Shown here piece by piece: positions 11,426 to 22,177 of a DNA stretch of 64,000 nucleotides. Source of the stretch: Chaetoderma sp. LZ-2023a (Eukaryota > Mollusca > Caudofoveata > Chaetodermatida > Chaetodermatidae); the NCBI GenBank assembly GCA_034401795.1, contig CM067366.1, positions 74,318,518 to 74,382,517 of the forward strand, read 5' to 3'. The number at the start of each line of letters is the position of its first letter. Within the stretch, counting starts at the first letter, position 1. Under the pieces are notes generated by a model. It had not been told where the DNA came from. It did not search any database and saw nothing but the letters and a program-made list of their open reading frames with translations. The position numbers and the translations under genes were made by a program.

Positions 11426-11971
11426 TCACAGTTGGTTAATTAACTCATCCACACGTTCCCTCATCTTGTATAACTCACTCACGCTCACTACAGGAGACTG
11501 GGGAGAGGGACCACCAGGAGGCTCTGGATAACCAGAAGACTCACAGTGGTTCGCCACCACAGTGTCCATAAAAGAGAGGGCCGGCTGCTGTCCTGAAGCA
11601 ACCTGAGAAAGAGTGTCAACCAAAGGGGTAAACACATCTCCACAAGGAGGAACAGAAAAATCACTGGAAGGAAAAATAGCTCCACTAGTGTTACTATCCT
11701 GGAAACCTTCCAAAGAACTAATATTTGAATTTGCATCTTCCTCATTAGTACTCCAGCCGTCATTACTGTAATCAGTGTCATACCCATCTTCAAAGTGATC
11801 CTTAGCGTATATAGTGACTCCATCTTGAAAGGTCACATGTGATTCTGAGATGCTGTGTTGAGGTCGCATCTCAGTTCCTAATGGGGTGTGTGTACTAGGA
11901 TGCGCAAATGCATCATCACTAAGGTGCTTGAATGCACTGGGGACAGTGTTTGTTAGCGAATATTCCGCCAT
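11426..11971 (-). CDS. Hypothetical acidic 181-aa protein in the 4.2-kb insert
   Basis: Starts MAEYSLTNTVPSAF with an ATG and ends ...SELYKMRERVDELINQL. It is rich in Asp, Glu, Ser and Thr in the first 100 residues (EDGYDTDYSNDGWSTNEED), has a Pro/Gly patch (EPPGGPSPQSP), and ends with a possible short amphipathic helix (ELYKMRERVDELINQL). No transmembrane segment, zinc motif or known fold was recognised. It is the only substantial frame in the insert and lies near its 11174 end, so it could be that element's own gene, a gag-like head, or a first exon. Function unknown. Confidence 0.4.
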   Translation of the reverse strand: MAEYSLTNTVPSAFKHLSDDAFAHPSTHTPLGTEMRPQHSISESHVTFQDGVTIYAKDHFEDGYDTDYSNDGWSTNEEDANSNISSLEGFQDSNTSGAIFPSSDFSVPPCGDVFTPLVDTLSQVASGQQPALSFMDTVVANHCESSGYPEPPGGPSPQSPVVSVSELYKMRERVDELINQL

Positions 11972-12689
11972 TTTGGATCTACTCTACAATGTCTATTTTA
12001 GAATGCCTATGTGTGATAACTTATGTGGCCTAAGACAGGATCTTGCCTATTAACAAATGCCAATTCTAGACTGTATGGAATACAAGATTCTATCTTAAAG
12101 CCAGGTAATTAATCATTAAGTTATTTTACCTTGGATTACCACAGTTGTATTATGGATCCTAGGAATCCAAACAGTGTAGGAAAACTACTATTTAACGAGT
12201 TGCTAACTCGTTAATGATCTGAACTTAAGGTACGATCAGTGATAGTAACACTAATATTAAGAACAGGCCATAAATTGCTTCAGGAAATTAAAGCCAAAGT
12301 GAAATGGCAATTCACAGTAGTGGGGGCATAATAATTTCCTTTCACAAAGAATAATTAAATACAAGTTTGGATTATTCACTGACAAGGTAGAAATGCAATT
12401 AATAAAGACCTGGCCCTAGCATAGCTCAGTGTTTAACACCTACAGCTTAAGGACAGGTCATAAGATTAACTCCTAATGTAAGTGTGAATGAAATTCAATA
12501 GCTGCTATAATGTATGCTCTGTTGCTATGGAAGAAATGCGTTTGACAAAAGCTCTATTTCAGAACTTAATAACTTAAAATTAAATGGATGCCATTATGCT
12601 GGTAAACAGTAGTAAGTATGAATAGTTCCCAAGTATTATAACTACTAAGACAATTATCCAATCATTTGTGTCTAATTAAACTTACAATG

Positions 12690-13170
12690 ATCCAATTAAA
12701 TGATATAAGCCGTGAAACAGTTGTAATGTCAATAGGTTCCCAAGTTATTAACGGCTAAGGGAACTGACTGTTAACTGATCATTTATACTGAATTAAGGTT
12801 ACAATGATTCAATTAAATGATATAAGCCGTGAAACAGTTGTAATGTCAATAGGTTCCCAAGTTATTAACCGCTAAGGGAACTGAATGTTAATTGATCATT
12901 TATACTGAATTAAGGTTACAAAGATTCAATTAAATGATATAAGCCGTGAAACAGTTGTAATGTCAATAGGTTCCCAAGTTATTAACCGCTAAGGGAACTG
13001 AATGTTAATTGATCATTTATACTGAATTAAGGTTACAAAGATTCAATTAAATGATATAAGCCGTGAAACAGTTGTAATGTCAATAGGTTCCCAAGTTATT
13101 AATGCTAAGGGAACTGAATGTTAACTGATCATTTATACTGAATTACGGTTAAGTACAAAGCCACAGTTAA
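12690..13170 (+). repeat. 117-bp minisatellite, about four units
   Basis: The motif TGATATAAGCCGTGAAACAG starts at 12701, 12818, 12935 and 13052, exactly 117 bp apart, with partial units on both sides. Units 2-4 differ at only a few bases, so expansion or homogenisation is recent. Confidence 0.9.
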
Positions 13171-15379
13171 ATGATAACTGGTCAAATGTCGACTTATATG
13201 AAATAGAAATTGACAGATACCAATTTTAATGAAAATTTGCTCTTGTCTGTAAAAAGAACTAGCAGTTAATTTGTTTCTGGCGAAGCTATGTTTACAATTT
13301 CATGATTTTCTGGCTTTGAAACAAGTTTTACACATTGTCAAGACAGTAAATCAGAAATTGTACAAGTATCGACAGTGGTTGCTAGGGGTAGCCGAGAGGA
13401 ATGATATGTGATATGAAATAGCAACTATTACCACTATGAGATCTCAAACATGGAGTGCACTGGATTTACCTAATATCATGGTCACCTGGACAGACAATTT
13501 GGGGAATCGGGTATATAAATGGCTACAGACTCAAATGGGTAGTTTCAGAAATCCAGAAGTCAGAATAATATCAATTACTGGAGGACATGTCCATAATTTT
13601 AAAGAAAAACAGGAACTCTAGAATTTAATCAAGTAAGTGGTTAATTAGATAGTGGGAATATTATTAACTAAGCCCTAAGACTTACACTATACACTTACAT
13701 TAGCTCCTGTTCTTTAGAAGTAAGCCACGGTGGCTTATGAAGTCGTCAATCGGTTGAAATGCCGGTCCTCATTGCTGCCAGTTTCTAACCATAAACCAAA
13801 AATGATATAGTACACGAGCACTCGAATTAAGAATCATTACATGCTAAACAGCAAAATTAAAGATCCCTCATGGAGCCCAAAGCTCAACACGGAATACTAC
13901 ACCACTCAAATCACAGCTACATTATATCTCAATGTACACTTTATCTGAACAACGTACTCGCGTATTAGTAACCTAAGTATTAAGCAAACTGACAGAAATC
14001 GGACTAGCACAACAACTAAGAGACTACGCTGAGTTCTGCGCCCTACACCAGCTAGGGCAATACAAGGTCGGACCCAGAATCAAATTTTTACCTGGAATTT
14101 ATACCCAAAAAGTGTTGCATGCTCCAAAAATTCAGACGCCCATGTAGAAAATCCTTGGCAAAAAGTGCTCATTTTTAACATAACAATAGGTGAATAGATT
14201 GTCAGATTACCATATCTAAAGATTGCTGGTTTAAACATCACCATTGTGATGGCCCACCCGTTTAAACATTAACATAACAATAGATTAAGCATTGGTACGG
14301 AGTGCAAATGCACCGGACTGTAATATGCTAATAGGGTTATGTATGTGGAAAATCTGACAACGCTAAATTGACAGGAATGCAGATTCTAATACATTGCAAC
14401 GTTCACAAAATGCATAATTTGTCACATCGCCCACACGAAATGGTAATAATTTCCTCTATACAATGTTGCTGTTTGATGTTGCTATGGGAAAGAGCAACCG
14501 TATTCTGAAACATTGACTATCAAATGAAACACGGGAACATAAAATATTGAAGAATAACTAAAAACGCTGTCGTGATTGGAATAGTGAATTAGCGTACATC
14601 TTATGTAAAGCAGAATACCGCGAGACCCGGCTCGTATTTTAAAGACAGACCCGCTCATGCCCAAAATCCAAGATCACCAGCCCAGATGATTTCAAAAATC
14701 AATAAACGGGAAAAATGATCTTTAAATGTCAGAAGCGCATACACTTTCAGCAACGTAATTCAGCAATCAAATTCTTACAAACTACCGCTTACTTCACGGA
14801 TTTGATGACCAAATTTCAATTCACTGTGAATTGGGCATGAAAGCGTTAAGCCCCTATACTCCCACCGTGACCGCGCGAGGAATTATTCAAGCGTAGAAGA
14901 TTTAACCATACGCTCAATGCGGCCAAATACCTCATGTCGCTGAATGAACATACAACAATTAAGTGATGCCCATATGTTGCTAAATTATTACTAATAATTT
15001 ATGAAATAATGGCCGCAACATCGTATCATCATTGAAACAGCAAAATGGCCTGCTTTAACGCAAATAGTGACGCTTCAAAATATGGCTTAAAGTTGAATAA
15101 CTTTGAACATGGCATAACGTTGAATGTACCTGATTAGCGCTATTATTATGATCTACAGTTCAGCGTAAAATTTAGGCAAATTTATTCGATAATTATTCAA
15201 TTCACAACAGCCAAAATGCACTCTTTAAATTTGTACAAGTGGCAATTATGCTAAAATATTTGACACCATTAAGACTGGAAGCCGTTGCTGCCCTAAACAT
15301 CAACGACTTTCAGCACCATTAATAGCACAATTGTCAACCAGATTAGAGAATTTCTAATAACAAATCCAGTCTTGCTTCA
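13171..15379. other. AT-rich remainder of the 4.2-kb insert
   Basis: No gene, tRNA-like structure or clear repeat was recognised. Short frames such as 13436-13621 and 14482-14664 lack any supporting motif. Confidence 0.4.
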
Positions 15380-15606
15380 ATATATAAGATGAATGAACAT
15401 GATACATGTATATAGACATCATACAGAAAACTCTCAATCTTGAATTACCTCATGATATATGGATTCCTGACGTGGCGCCTCCAACCATTCACTTGTCCGG
15501 CCATCAGTGACACAATCTGGTTGTCATCCTCTCGCTCGACCATGTCTGCTTCTTAATTCTTTCTTACAAATGCCAAAAAAGGGAGAAGAGCAGAATGGTC
15601 GCATAA

Positions 15607-16296
15607 CTATCGTTTCAAAACAGCTAAAGCGAGTGGATTGGCGGAGTCTGACACATCCCTTATATAGTAATCCGTGAAAGAGGACTCACAGTGCCATTGT
15701 GCAACAGCCATGATGTTCTCTAACGGAACACCATTGTAAAGGGCGGTCGAGGCGGCTATTGCTCTAACATCGTGTGCCCTTGCGCATTGCACCTGGTGCC
15801 CAGTCGCAATCTCATGGGTAGTCTGAATGCACTCGACTACCCAACGAGAGATAGAATCCATGAATGCGGCGCCATATGGCTTCTTATGGCAGATCCACAG
15901 ATATCTATCATTCGACCGTACCGAGTCTGTCCATTTTCTATACTTAGTCAAAGCACGGACTGGGCACGAGACACTGGCATCACGATCAAACCTTGTTAGT
16001 TTCTGTATAATGATCGGTTTGCCGGGATATCTCAAAGATTGATTCCTTGACATAAACTCTGCTCTTGGCAGTAGACACAGACCCTCTCCGGAGACAATAA
16101 ATTGGTCCCTCTCTGCTGAAAGTGCATGGATCTCACTGCGCCTTCTAGCTGAGGAAGCTGCCAATAGAAAGACCGCCTTTAGAGTCAAATGCTTTAGACT
16201 AGCCAAATGCAACGGTTCAAAAGGGTGCTTGGCCAGTACATTAAGCACTAAAGATAGACTCCAGGCTGGAATGACTACCAGTTGTCTGGGTCGGAG
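15607..16296 (-). pseudogene. Truncated tyrosine recombinase of GF
   Basis: Holds the catalytic half of the family B YR: ARRRSEIHAL, ARAHDVRAIAAS, AVAQWHCES and FTDYYIRDVS, ending LALAVLKR. The catalytic residues are all present. The N-terminal SAM-like part is missing because copy B was inserted at 16300, and the apparent start (MLDLGERE...) is read from B's terminus, so it is chimeric. Confidence 0.85.
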
Positions 16297-16300
16297 ATTG

Positions 16301-16660
16301 CAGGAAATGTCAATTTCCCTTTCTCCGAGATCTAACAATACTCACCATTCTGTTACTTCTGTTACTTCTGATATACAGCTGGCCCTGACAGCGGCTCTAG
16401 GATTATAGACTTAGAAAGCTTTACCGACTCCTGGGAACCGGGTACTCGGCTCCCAACTGCCGAGTACCCGGTTACCATAGAGCTCATATTGTTTGCATAG
16501 CCACCAAACAAGAGAAAACTATGGCTTGCCTCCGTGGGGCTGGGAGGCTGGGTCCGTAACAGAATGGTGAGTATTGTTAGATCTCGGAGAAAGGGAAATT
16601 GACATTTCCTGCATTCTCCTTCGATCAATACTCACCATTCTGTTACTTCTAATATACATC
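16301..16660 (+). repeat. Copy B terminus, ITR and ICR
   Basis: 16301-16356 (CAGGAAATGTCAATTTCCC...) returns inverted at 16556-16611, immediately followed by CATTCTCCTTCGATC (16612), the complement of the right terminus at 23012. This is the joined-termini complement that defines a DIRS ICR. The word TGTTACTTC is duplicated in the ITR near 16350. Confidence 0.9.
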
Positions 16661-17163
16661 AGATTTGATCAGTAACCTGGTGGGAAGGGGCAAGCCATAA
16701 ATGCTAATTTTGCCCCTTGGAGAAAGATTTTAGACTTCAAACTTGACTAACGGAGACCTAAAAGGACCGTCAAATTCACGGAACTGAATCACATTCGCGT
16801 CACAGTCCCCCCCCTTTTTTCCTCCTAAGAAAAGGGAGAGAACTAATGAACATGTATCTCGCCTGAAAACACAAATATGCCAAGAGGGTTAACTGCTCCC
16901 TGCATACTCCATGTATTAGCCTGGGAATGAGCATGAATATATAAGATGAATGAACATGATACATATCCATAATACAAAAAACTCTCACTATTGAATTACC
17001 TTATGATAATTGGACTTCAGACGTACCGCCTCCAACCATTCACCGGTTCGGCCATCAGTGACACAATCTGGTTGACATCCTCTCGCCTGACCATGCCTGC
17101 TTTAGATTCTTTTCTTACCGAAGTGAGAAAAGGGTGAAAAGCAGTGTGGTCACTAACTATCGT

Positions 17164-19017
17164 TTCAAAACAGCTAAAGCGAGTGGATTGGCTGAGTCTG
17201 ACACATCCCTCATATAGTAATCCGTGAATGAGGAACACCATTGTAAAGGGCGGTCGAGACATTGTCTGCCCTTACGCCTTGCACCTGGTGCCCAGTCGCC
17301 ATCTCGTGAGTAGTCTGAATGCATTCGACCACCCAACGAGAGATAGTATCCATGGATGCGGCACCATAAGACTTTTTATGGCAGATCCACAGATGTCTAT
17401 CGTTCGACCGTAACGAGTCAGTCCGTTTCTTGTACTTAGTCAAAGCACGGACCGGACACCAGACACTGGCATCACGATCAAACCTAGTTAACTTCGGTAT
17501 AATGATCGGTTTGCCGGGATATCTCAAAGATTGGTTCTTTGACATAACCTCTGCTCTTGGCAGAAGACGCAGACCTTCTCCAGAAACAATAAATCGGTTC
17601 CTCTCTGCCGAAAGCGCATGGATCTCACTGCGCCTTCTAGCTGAGGAAGCTGCCAATAGAAATACCGCCTTTAGAGTCAAATGCTTTAGACTAGCCAAAT
17701 GCAACGGTTCAAAAGGGTGCTTGGCCAGTACATTAAGCACTAAAGATAGACTCCAGGCTGGAATGACTACCAGTTGTCTCGGTCGGAGATTGCTCATTCC
17801 CTTCAACATCACATTTAACTGGGCCACATCTGGACTATCCCTGTTGGCTAGACAAGGGATAACTGATGCCAAAGCTGACTTGTATCCAGCAACTGTGACG
17901 GGAGCTAGTCCTCAAAAGAACAGCTCACAGAGAAAGTCTGCTATTTGCTGATAGTGGATTGAAAGGTATCAATACCCTTTTCTTCACACCAGTCTGCAAA
18001 TCTGTTAACCTTGTTGTTATATGACTTGAAGGTTGACCTCCTTCTCGCAGCCGCGATGAAATCAGCAGCCTGTCGAGAAAAGCCTTCCGACATGGAACGT
18101 TGTTTGATAACATCCACGCAGTCAATTTGAACATTTCGTGTAGGAAGCGTCCCTTGGCCTGGGAGATTATGTTCAGAATCTCGGGTAACTGCACTGGGTT
18201 TTCCACCAGCAGATCTTGAAGATCCGTGAACCAGGCCCTGCTGGGCCAAAATGGCGCTATTAGCAGGACCAGGCATGGTTCCTCCCTGATTTTCACCAAT
18301 ATCTTCGGCAGAAGAATGGTGGGTGGGTACGCGTAAGCGTGCATCCCTCTCCAGCTTATCGCCAGAGCGTCTGTATCGACGGCATTTGGATCTGTAATCG
18401 GCGAGACATATGTCATGATTTGAGCATTTTCCTTTGTGGCGACCAAGTCCACGTTGGGTTTGCCCCAATGCTCGAAGATCCGTCGCAGAACTGGAGGGTT
18501 GAGGGACCATTCTGTTGGCAGGATTCTCTGTCTGCGAGACAAAGCATCCGCCAGAATGTTCAATCGGCCAGGAATACGAGCTGCTTTCAAAACAACCGAG
18601 TAATTCCTGCACCATTGAATCAAGTGCCACACCCTGATACACAGTGTGGGTGACTTGGTCCCGCCTTGGCGATTTATGTATGATACTACCGTCGAGTTGT
18701 CCGACCGTATCAATATCGCCTTGCCCCTGACCATTGGAAGAAACTCTTCCAATGCCAGTTCCACTGCCATCATTTCCAACAGATTGATATACAGCTGGCT
18801 CTCCTGGAGAGTCCATGTGCCCGAGACCTGGTGTTCTCCCAGGCAGGCCCCCCACCCCTCCAGCGATGCATCCATGTACACGGACAGCTGGGGGTGGGGT
18901 AGGTGCAGCGAAGCCCCTACTAGGAGATTCTGACGCTTTTTCCACCATACAATATGCGACATAATTGGCTCCAAAACTGGCACCAGCTTTGACAGGGGTT
19001 CTGTTCTCTGTTTCCAC
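17164..19017 (-). pseudogene. Tyrosine recombinase of copy B, catalytically broken
   Basis: The 358-codon frame (17941-19017) overlaps the RT and includes the SAM-like segment (FIAAARRRSTFKSYNNKVN). It ends prematurely at 17941 because one A is missing relative to copy C. The next frame (17210-17872) has ARRRSEIHAL, but the region around the His-x-x-Arg motif is deleted: copy C reads VRAHDVRG, copy B reads VRADNVSTALYNG. The bases encoding AVAQWHCES are also gone. It is inactive as read. Confidence 0.85.
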
Positions 19018-19973
19018 AGAGACATCAGATACAACTGGATAGGTCTTCGCATCAGAGCAGCGTACAGGATTACCTGCTCCATGGAGACCATCATGCCCAG
19101 CATCTGAAGAAACCGCCTCGCCTGAATGTGGTTTCCCAATCTAAAACTCTTGAGGATGGCTAACAGAGACACCACTCTGGGCTCTGACGGGTAAACCCTG
19201 CCCTCCTCAAGGTCGAATCGCATCCCCAAATAAACGAAACGTTGAGTGGGCGTCAACTCGGATTTCTCCTTGTTGACTATGCAGCGTAGATCTGAAAGTA
19301 ACTTCAGAGTCAGAGCAGTATCCACCTCTAACCTGGCTAATGTGTCTGGTTTGATTAGCCAAATGTCTATGTAGGTGTGTAGCGGCACGTTCTCTTTTCT
19401 GAGATATGCTGTCACCGCAAGGACCACTCTTGTGAAGACCCTAGGAGCTGTCGACAGGCCGAACGGGAGGACTATAAACTCCCATACTTGATTCTGAAAC
19501 GCAAATCTCAGAAACCTGTGACAACTCCTGTTCATTGGGATGTGGAAATATGCATCTTTCAGATCGATTGACACACACCACATTCCTTTCCTCAATCCTG
19601 CCATTACCGACCTCAGAGTTTCCATCTGGAACCGAGGCATAAGGATAAATGAATTTAATCGCCTGAGATTGAGTACGGGTCTCCATCCCCCTGTGCTCTT
19701 GGGGACAAGGAACATTTTTGAATAGAAGCCTGGAGTGTTCTGGTTTGCTGGTTTTATTGCTCCCTTCAGATGCGAACCTGACAGTTCATTTTGAATGGCT
19801 TCTAACTTGTCTGGTTCCCTTGGTACGGGTGTCCAGACAGGTGCCAAAGACAGATTCTGTGGTGGAAAATCCCACCACTCCATCATGTACCCCTGGGATA
19901 ACCATCCCAGGACCAGACTGTCTGACGTCACACCTCGCCAAGCCTCGACGAAACGCATGAGCCTTCCACCCAC
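17925..19973 (-). CDS. RT/RNase H/MT-like ORF of copy B, YIDI box
   Basis: Uninterrupted frame of 682 codons and the longest unbroken family B polymerase here. RT: FLVPKSTGGWRPVLNLRRLN, SIDLKDAYFHIP, LPFGLSTAPRVFTRVV. The catalytic box reads HTYIDIWLI where C and D have HTYIDDWLL, so one catalytic Asp has become Ile (codon ATT near 19365). RNase H follows (YMDASLEGWGACLG, LEMMAVELAL, RSDNSTVVSYINRQGG, LADALSR), then the MT-like segment (VDLVATKENAQ, IAPFWPSRAWF). Without the aspartate the RT should be inactive despite the open frame. It starts at an internal Met, and the upstream frame is disturbed at the C12 tract (20013-20024). Confidence 0.9.
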   Translation of the reverse strand: MGGRLMRFVEAWRGVTSDSLVLGWLSQGYMMEWWDFPPQNLSLAPVWTPVPREPDKLEAIQNELSGSHLKGAIKPANQNTPGFYSKMFLVPKSTGGWRPVLNLRRLNSFILMPRFQMETLRSVMAGLRKGMWCVSIDLKDAYFHIPMNRSCHRFLRFAFQNQVWEFIVLPFGLSTAPRVFTRVVLAVTAYLRKENVPLHTYIDIWLIKPDTLARLEVDTALTLKLLSDLRCIVNKEKSELTPTQRFVYLGMRFDLEEGRVYPSEPRVVSLLAILKSFRLGNHIQARRFLQMLGMMVSMEQVILYAALMRRPIQLYLMSLWKQRTEPLSKLVPVLEPIMSHIVWWKKRQNLLVGASLHLPHPQLSVYMDASLEGWGACLGEHQVSGTWTLQESQLYINLLEMMAVELALEEFLPMVRGKAILIRSDNSTVVSYINRQGGTKSPTLCIRVWHLIQWCRNYSVVLKAARIPGRLNILADALSRRQRILPTEWSLNPPVLRRIFEHWGKPNVDLVATKENAQIMTYVSPITDPNAVDTDALAISWRGMHAYAYPPTILLPKILVKIREEPCLVLLIAPFWPSRAWFTDLQDLLVENPVQLPEILNIISQAKGRFLHEMFKLTAWMLSNNVPCRKAFLDRLLISSRLREGGQPSSHITTRLTDLQTGVKKRVLIPFNPLSANSRLSL

Positions 19974-20175
19974 TATAGATGCCTAATGGGGGTGTTTGGC
20001 TCACGATCCGCTCCCCCCCCCCCCTCTCTTGACGAGAGAGCGAGAGAACCATTTTGGTCTTGGCTCGGCTGGTCTAACTGGCACCGCTGTTCCACAGGTG
20101 CGGTCCAGGCAGATATGAAGGGAGCTCTCATACCCTCAGGTATGATCTGCTCCCTTCTTTCCGCCATTTGAGGAC

Positions 20176-22177
20176 TTACCCTTCCCCTTTGCCCTTCCCA
20201 CCTCTCGGGCAGTCAGGAGCAACATTGGGGAGGGTAGGAGCCTCCACAACCTTCTTGGCTTTCTTCGCCGGAGGCGGCTGAGAAAACCCAGAAGAAGCAG
20301 AAGCAGCACCAGGCTTAGCTTTCGCCTTGCCTTTTTGCTTCTTCTGCTTCTTAGAAGGTTGCATGGTCAGCGGCTTTGCTACAGCCCCTAGTGCGTGAGC
20401 TTGATGCACTAGCTCTAGCTGCAGGTTCACTGCCAAACGATTCTGCGCAATGCTAGCCATGTCTTCTAAGATGGCCCGTGCCTGGCCACCAAAGATGCTA
20501 GGGCCTGTCAGGGGTGTCCCAAGGAGACGCTCCATGACGGCCGTAGCTGGACGCATATGGTCAAGAACCATCGGCCTCCTCGACTTGGTAACATGCGCCT
20601 GCACCCTTGCCAATGCGTCCATAGACAGCACCAGGCCATCATTGATGCACGAAAGCCCCACAGGTGGCACAGGGTGGCCTGCCTCCGCTTCAGCCCACAC
20701 CGACTGAAGAAGATGATAAGAGTGGTTGACAGCACTCATAGCTGCCCTTACACCCTGATCACAAAGGGACAGGACTTCATCATGGTGTCCCTGGGATTTG
20801 TCCACCAGTGCCGGGGCTGGGCCACCCGCTCCAGCACTCTGGACACCCAGAACCCATCAGTCATCCTCGGTGACCGACGGGACAACACCATACCTGTCGT
20901 ATTCCCCCCGTGGAATACGACACCTCGCCCGCACCTCCCTGGAGGCCGCAGGAAGCTGGCCCTTGGTCATGAGTTGCTTGCTATAAATAGCCTCCAGCAA
21001 CTCAATAAACCGTGGATCCAGTCCAATGGACTGGATCCGGGCTGTGGGCAAGATCCCCGTCCTGATCGATGCCACCGATGGATGGGTCACATCCTCCTCA
21101 GCCACGAAACCACAGACGGGTCTACCCTGGCTAGCCAAGCCAGAGCCTCAGACCAGTCCATTTCCGAGGAGGACACACCTGTGAACACGTCACCCGTTGA
21201 CATGTTCACGGACCGACCAGCAACGGCCTCCAGGCTAGGAGCCGTCGCTGACACGCCAGGAACTCCGGTACCATACGGTTCCGCCGCCACCCCATGGAAC
21301 ACACCAGTCCATGGAGTAGGCCCACACGGAAAACCGTACGGACCCGTAGCAGTCACGGAACCGTGGCCAAACACGGGCGCCAACGGCACCCCATGTCTGA
21401 CTGCCGGACCAGGCGAGATAGGTGAGTACCACGCCTGGCCCGGCACACCCGTCATGGGACCGGTTCCTGGTACCAGATTGGCCTCAATCACGGGCGGAGC
21501 CAGACAGATGGAGGGCGGTTCCGTTAAGGACAGAATCGACCTCCATATTCTCCACCCGCGGCATCACAGGCCGCAGCAACCTCTCCTCCTCGGCCTCCTC
21601 ATCTTCAGACCCCGAAGAGTCGTCACTAGCGGATGGCTCCCATGCCTGATGGACTGGCCACCACTACTGGACCACCCGGAGGTGACGGCAGAAAGACAGA
21701 ACCCATCAGGCCGGAGCCCGACAGGACTGCCAGGGGGCCATACGAGATGGCTCCCTCGGTGGCCAGTCCAGAACCCTGTCAAAGGACATGGTCCGAACCA
21801 AACATGGGGAGACTGCCCTACAACTTTCGGCAGCAGGGACGACACCAGCGTGGGCAGGACGCTATGCAAGAAACCTTGCATAGCAGGACCAAACCACGCC
21901 GGCGGTGCCATCTCCACCACCTCCGGTTGCAGACGTGGAACGCCCCCACGGGCCGAAACGGACACTCCACGATTTACTTTCGGACCGCCTGACCCCGTGT
22001 CAGACCCTGCCAAGTCCTTCTGGCAAGGAACTTAAGCATCATATCGACCGACCACACAGTGCAAATGTTACACCTACTGTCAAGATTACACTTAGTACAG
22101 CGGAAACAGACATCGTCCTTGAATAGAACCCGTACGAATATGTGGCACTCGTCACATGATGGCGGGGCTGGCTTGGC
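20176..22177 (-). pseudogene. Gag-like ORF of copy B, several frameshifts
   Basis: Homologous to the gag of C and D along its length: N-terminal Cys/His cluster, MAPPAWFGPAMQGFLHSVLP, GVFHGVAAEPYGTGVPGVS, CRIPRGEYDRYGVVPSVTEDD, LLGTPLTGPSIFGGQARAI, and a Lys-rich tail (KKQKKQKGKAKAKPG). The pieces lie in at least three frames (21564-22013, 21087-21491, 20857-21138, 20176-20805). A sense acceptor-like GGCTTTTTATAG precedes the exon at 22177. The plus-strand frame 20557-22035 opposite it is a shadow. Confidence 0.82.

Larger units (their letters stand above)
11174..15379. mobile_element. Unclassified 4.2-kb insertion (TG...CA, TSD ATAT)
   Basis: The borders come from comparison with uninterrupted family B copies. 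The 5' end reads TGTAGCGAG and the 3' end CTTGCTTCA, flanked by ATAT on both sides. The two ends are only weakly inverted to each other (TGTAGCGAG versus TGAAGCAAG) and no direct LTR pair is visible. Content: one 181-codon acidic minus-strand ORF (11426-11971), a 117-bp minisatellite (~12690-13170), and otherwise AT-rich DNA without recognised genes. TG/CA ends with a 4-bp duplication would fit a very long solo LTR or LARD. A DNA element with poor TIRs is the alternative. Confidence 0.6.
10541..16300 (-). mobile_element. DIRS family B copy GF, split by a 4.2-kb insert and cut by B
   Basis: 10541-11173 carries the sense-3' terminus, ITR, ICR (10797-10868) and 3' region. 15380-16300 continues the same family B sequence ('ataagatgaatgaacatg') into a YR coding part. 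Other copies have these two pieces contiguous (...gagcatgaatatataagatg...), so they are one element interrupted at ATAT. The element stops at 16300, inside the YR, where copy B begins. The sense-5' remainder is not present to the right of B. Confidence 0.85.

Noticed and set aside
12701-13168. CRISPR array
   Set aside because: The whole 117-bp unit repeats with no repeat/spacer alternation, and the genome is eukaryotic.
13436-13621. 61-codon frame in the 4.2-kb insert
   Set aside because: No motif and no supporting context.
11174-15379. Complete LTR retrotransposon
   Set aside because: TG...CA ends and a 4-bp duplication fit, but no direct terminal repeats, gag-pol, PBS or PPT are visible.
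20557-22035. 492-codon plus-strand frame, and similar plus frames at 45357-45851 and 46583-47287
   Set aside because: They lie opposite the GC-rich gag of copies B and D, have no domain, and gag homology fully explains the sequence.
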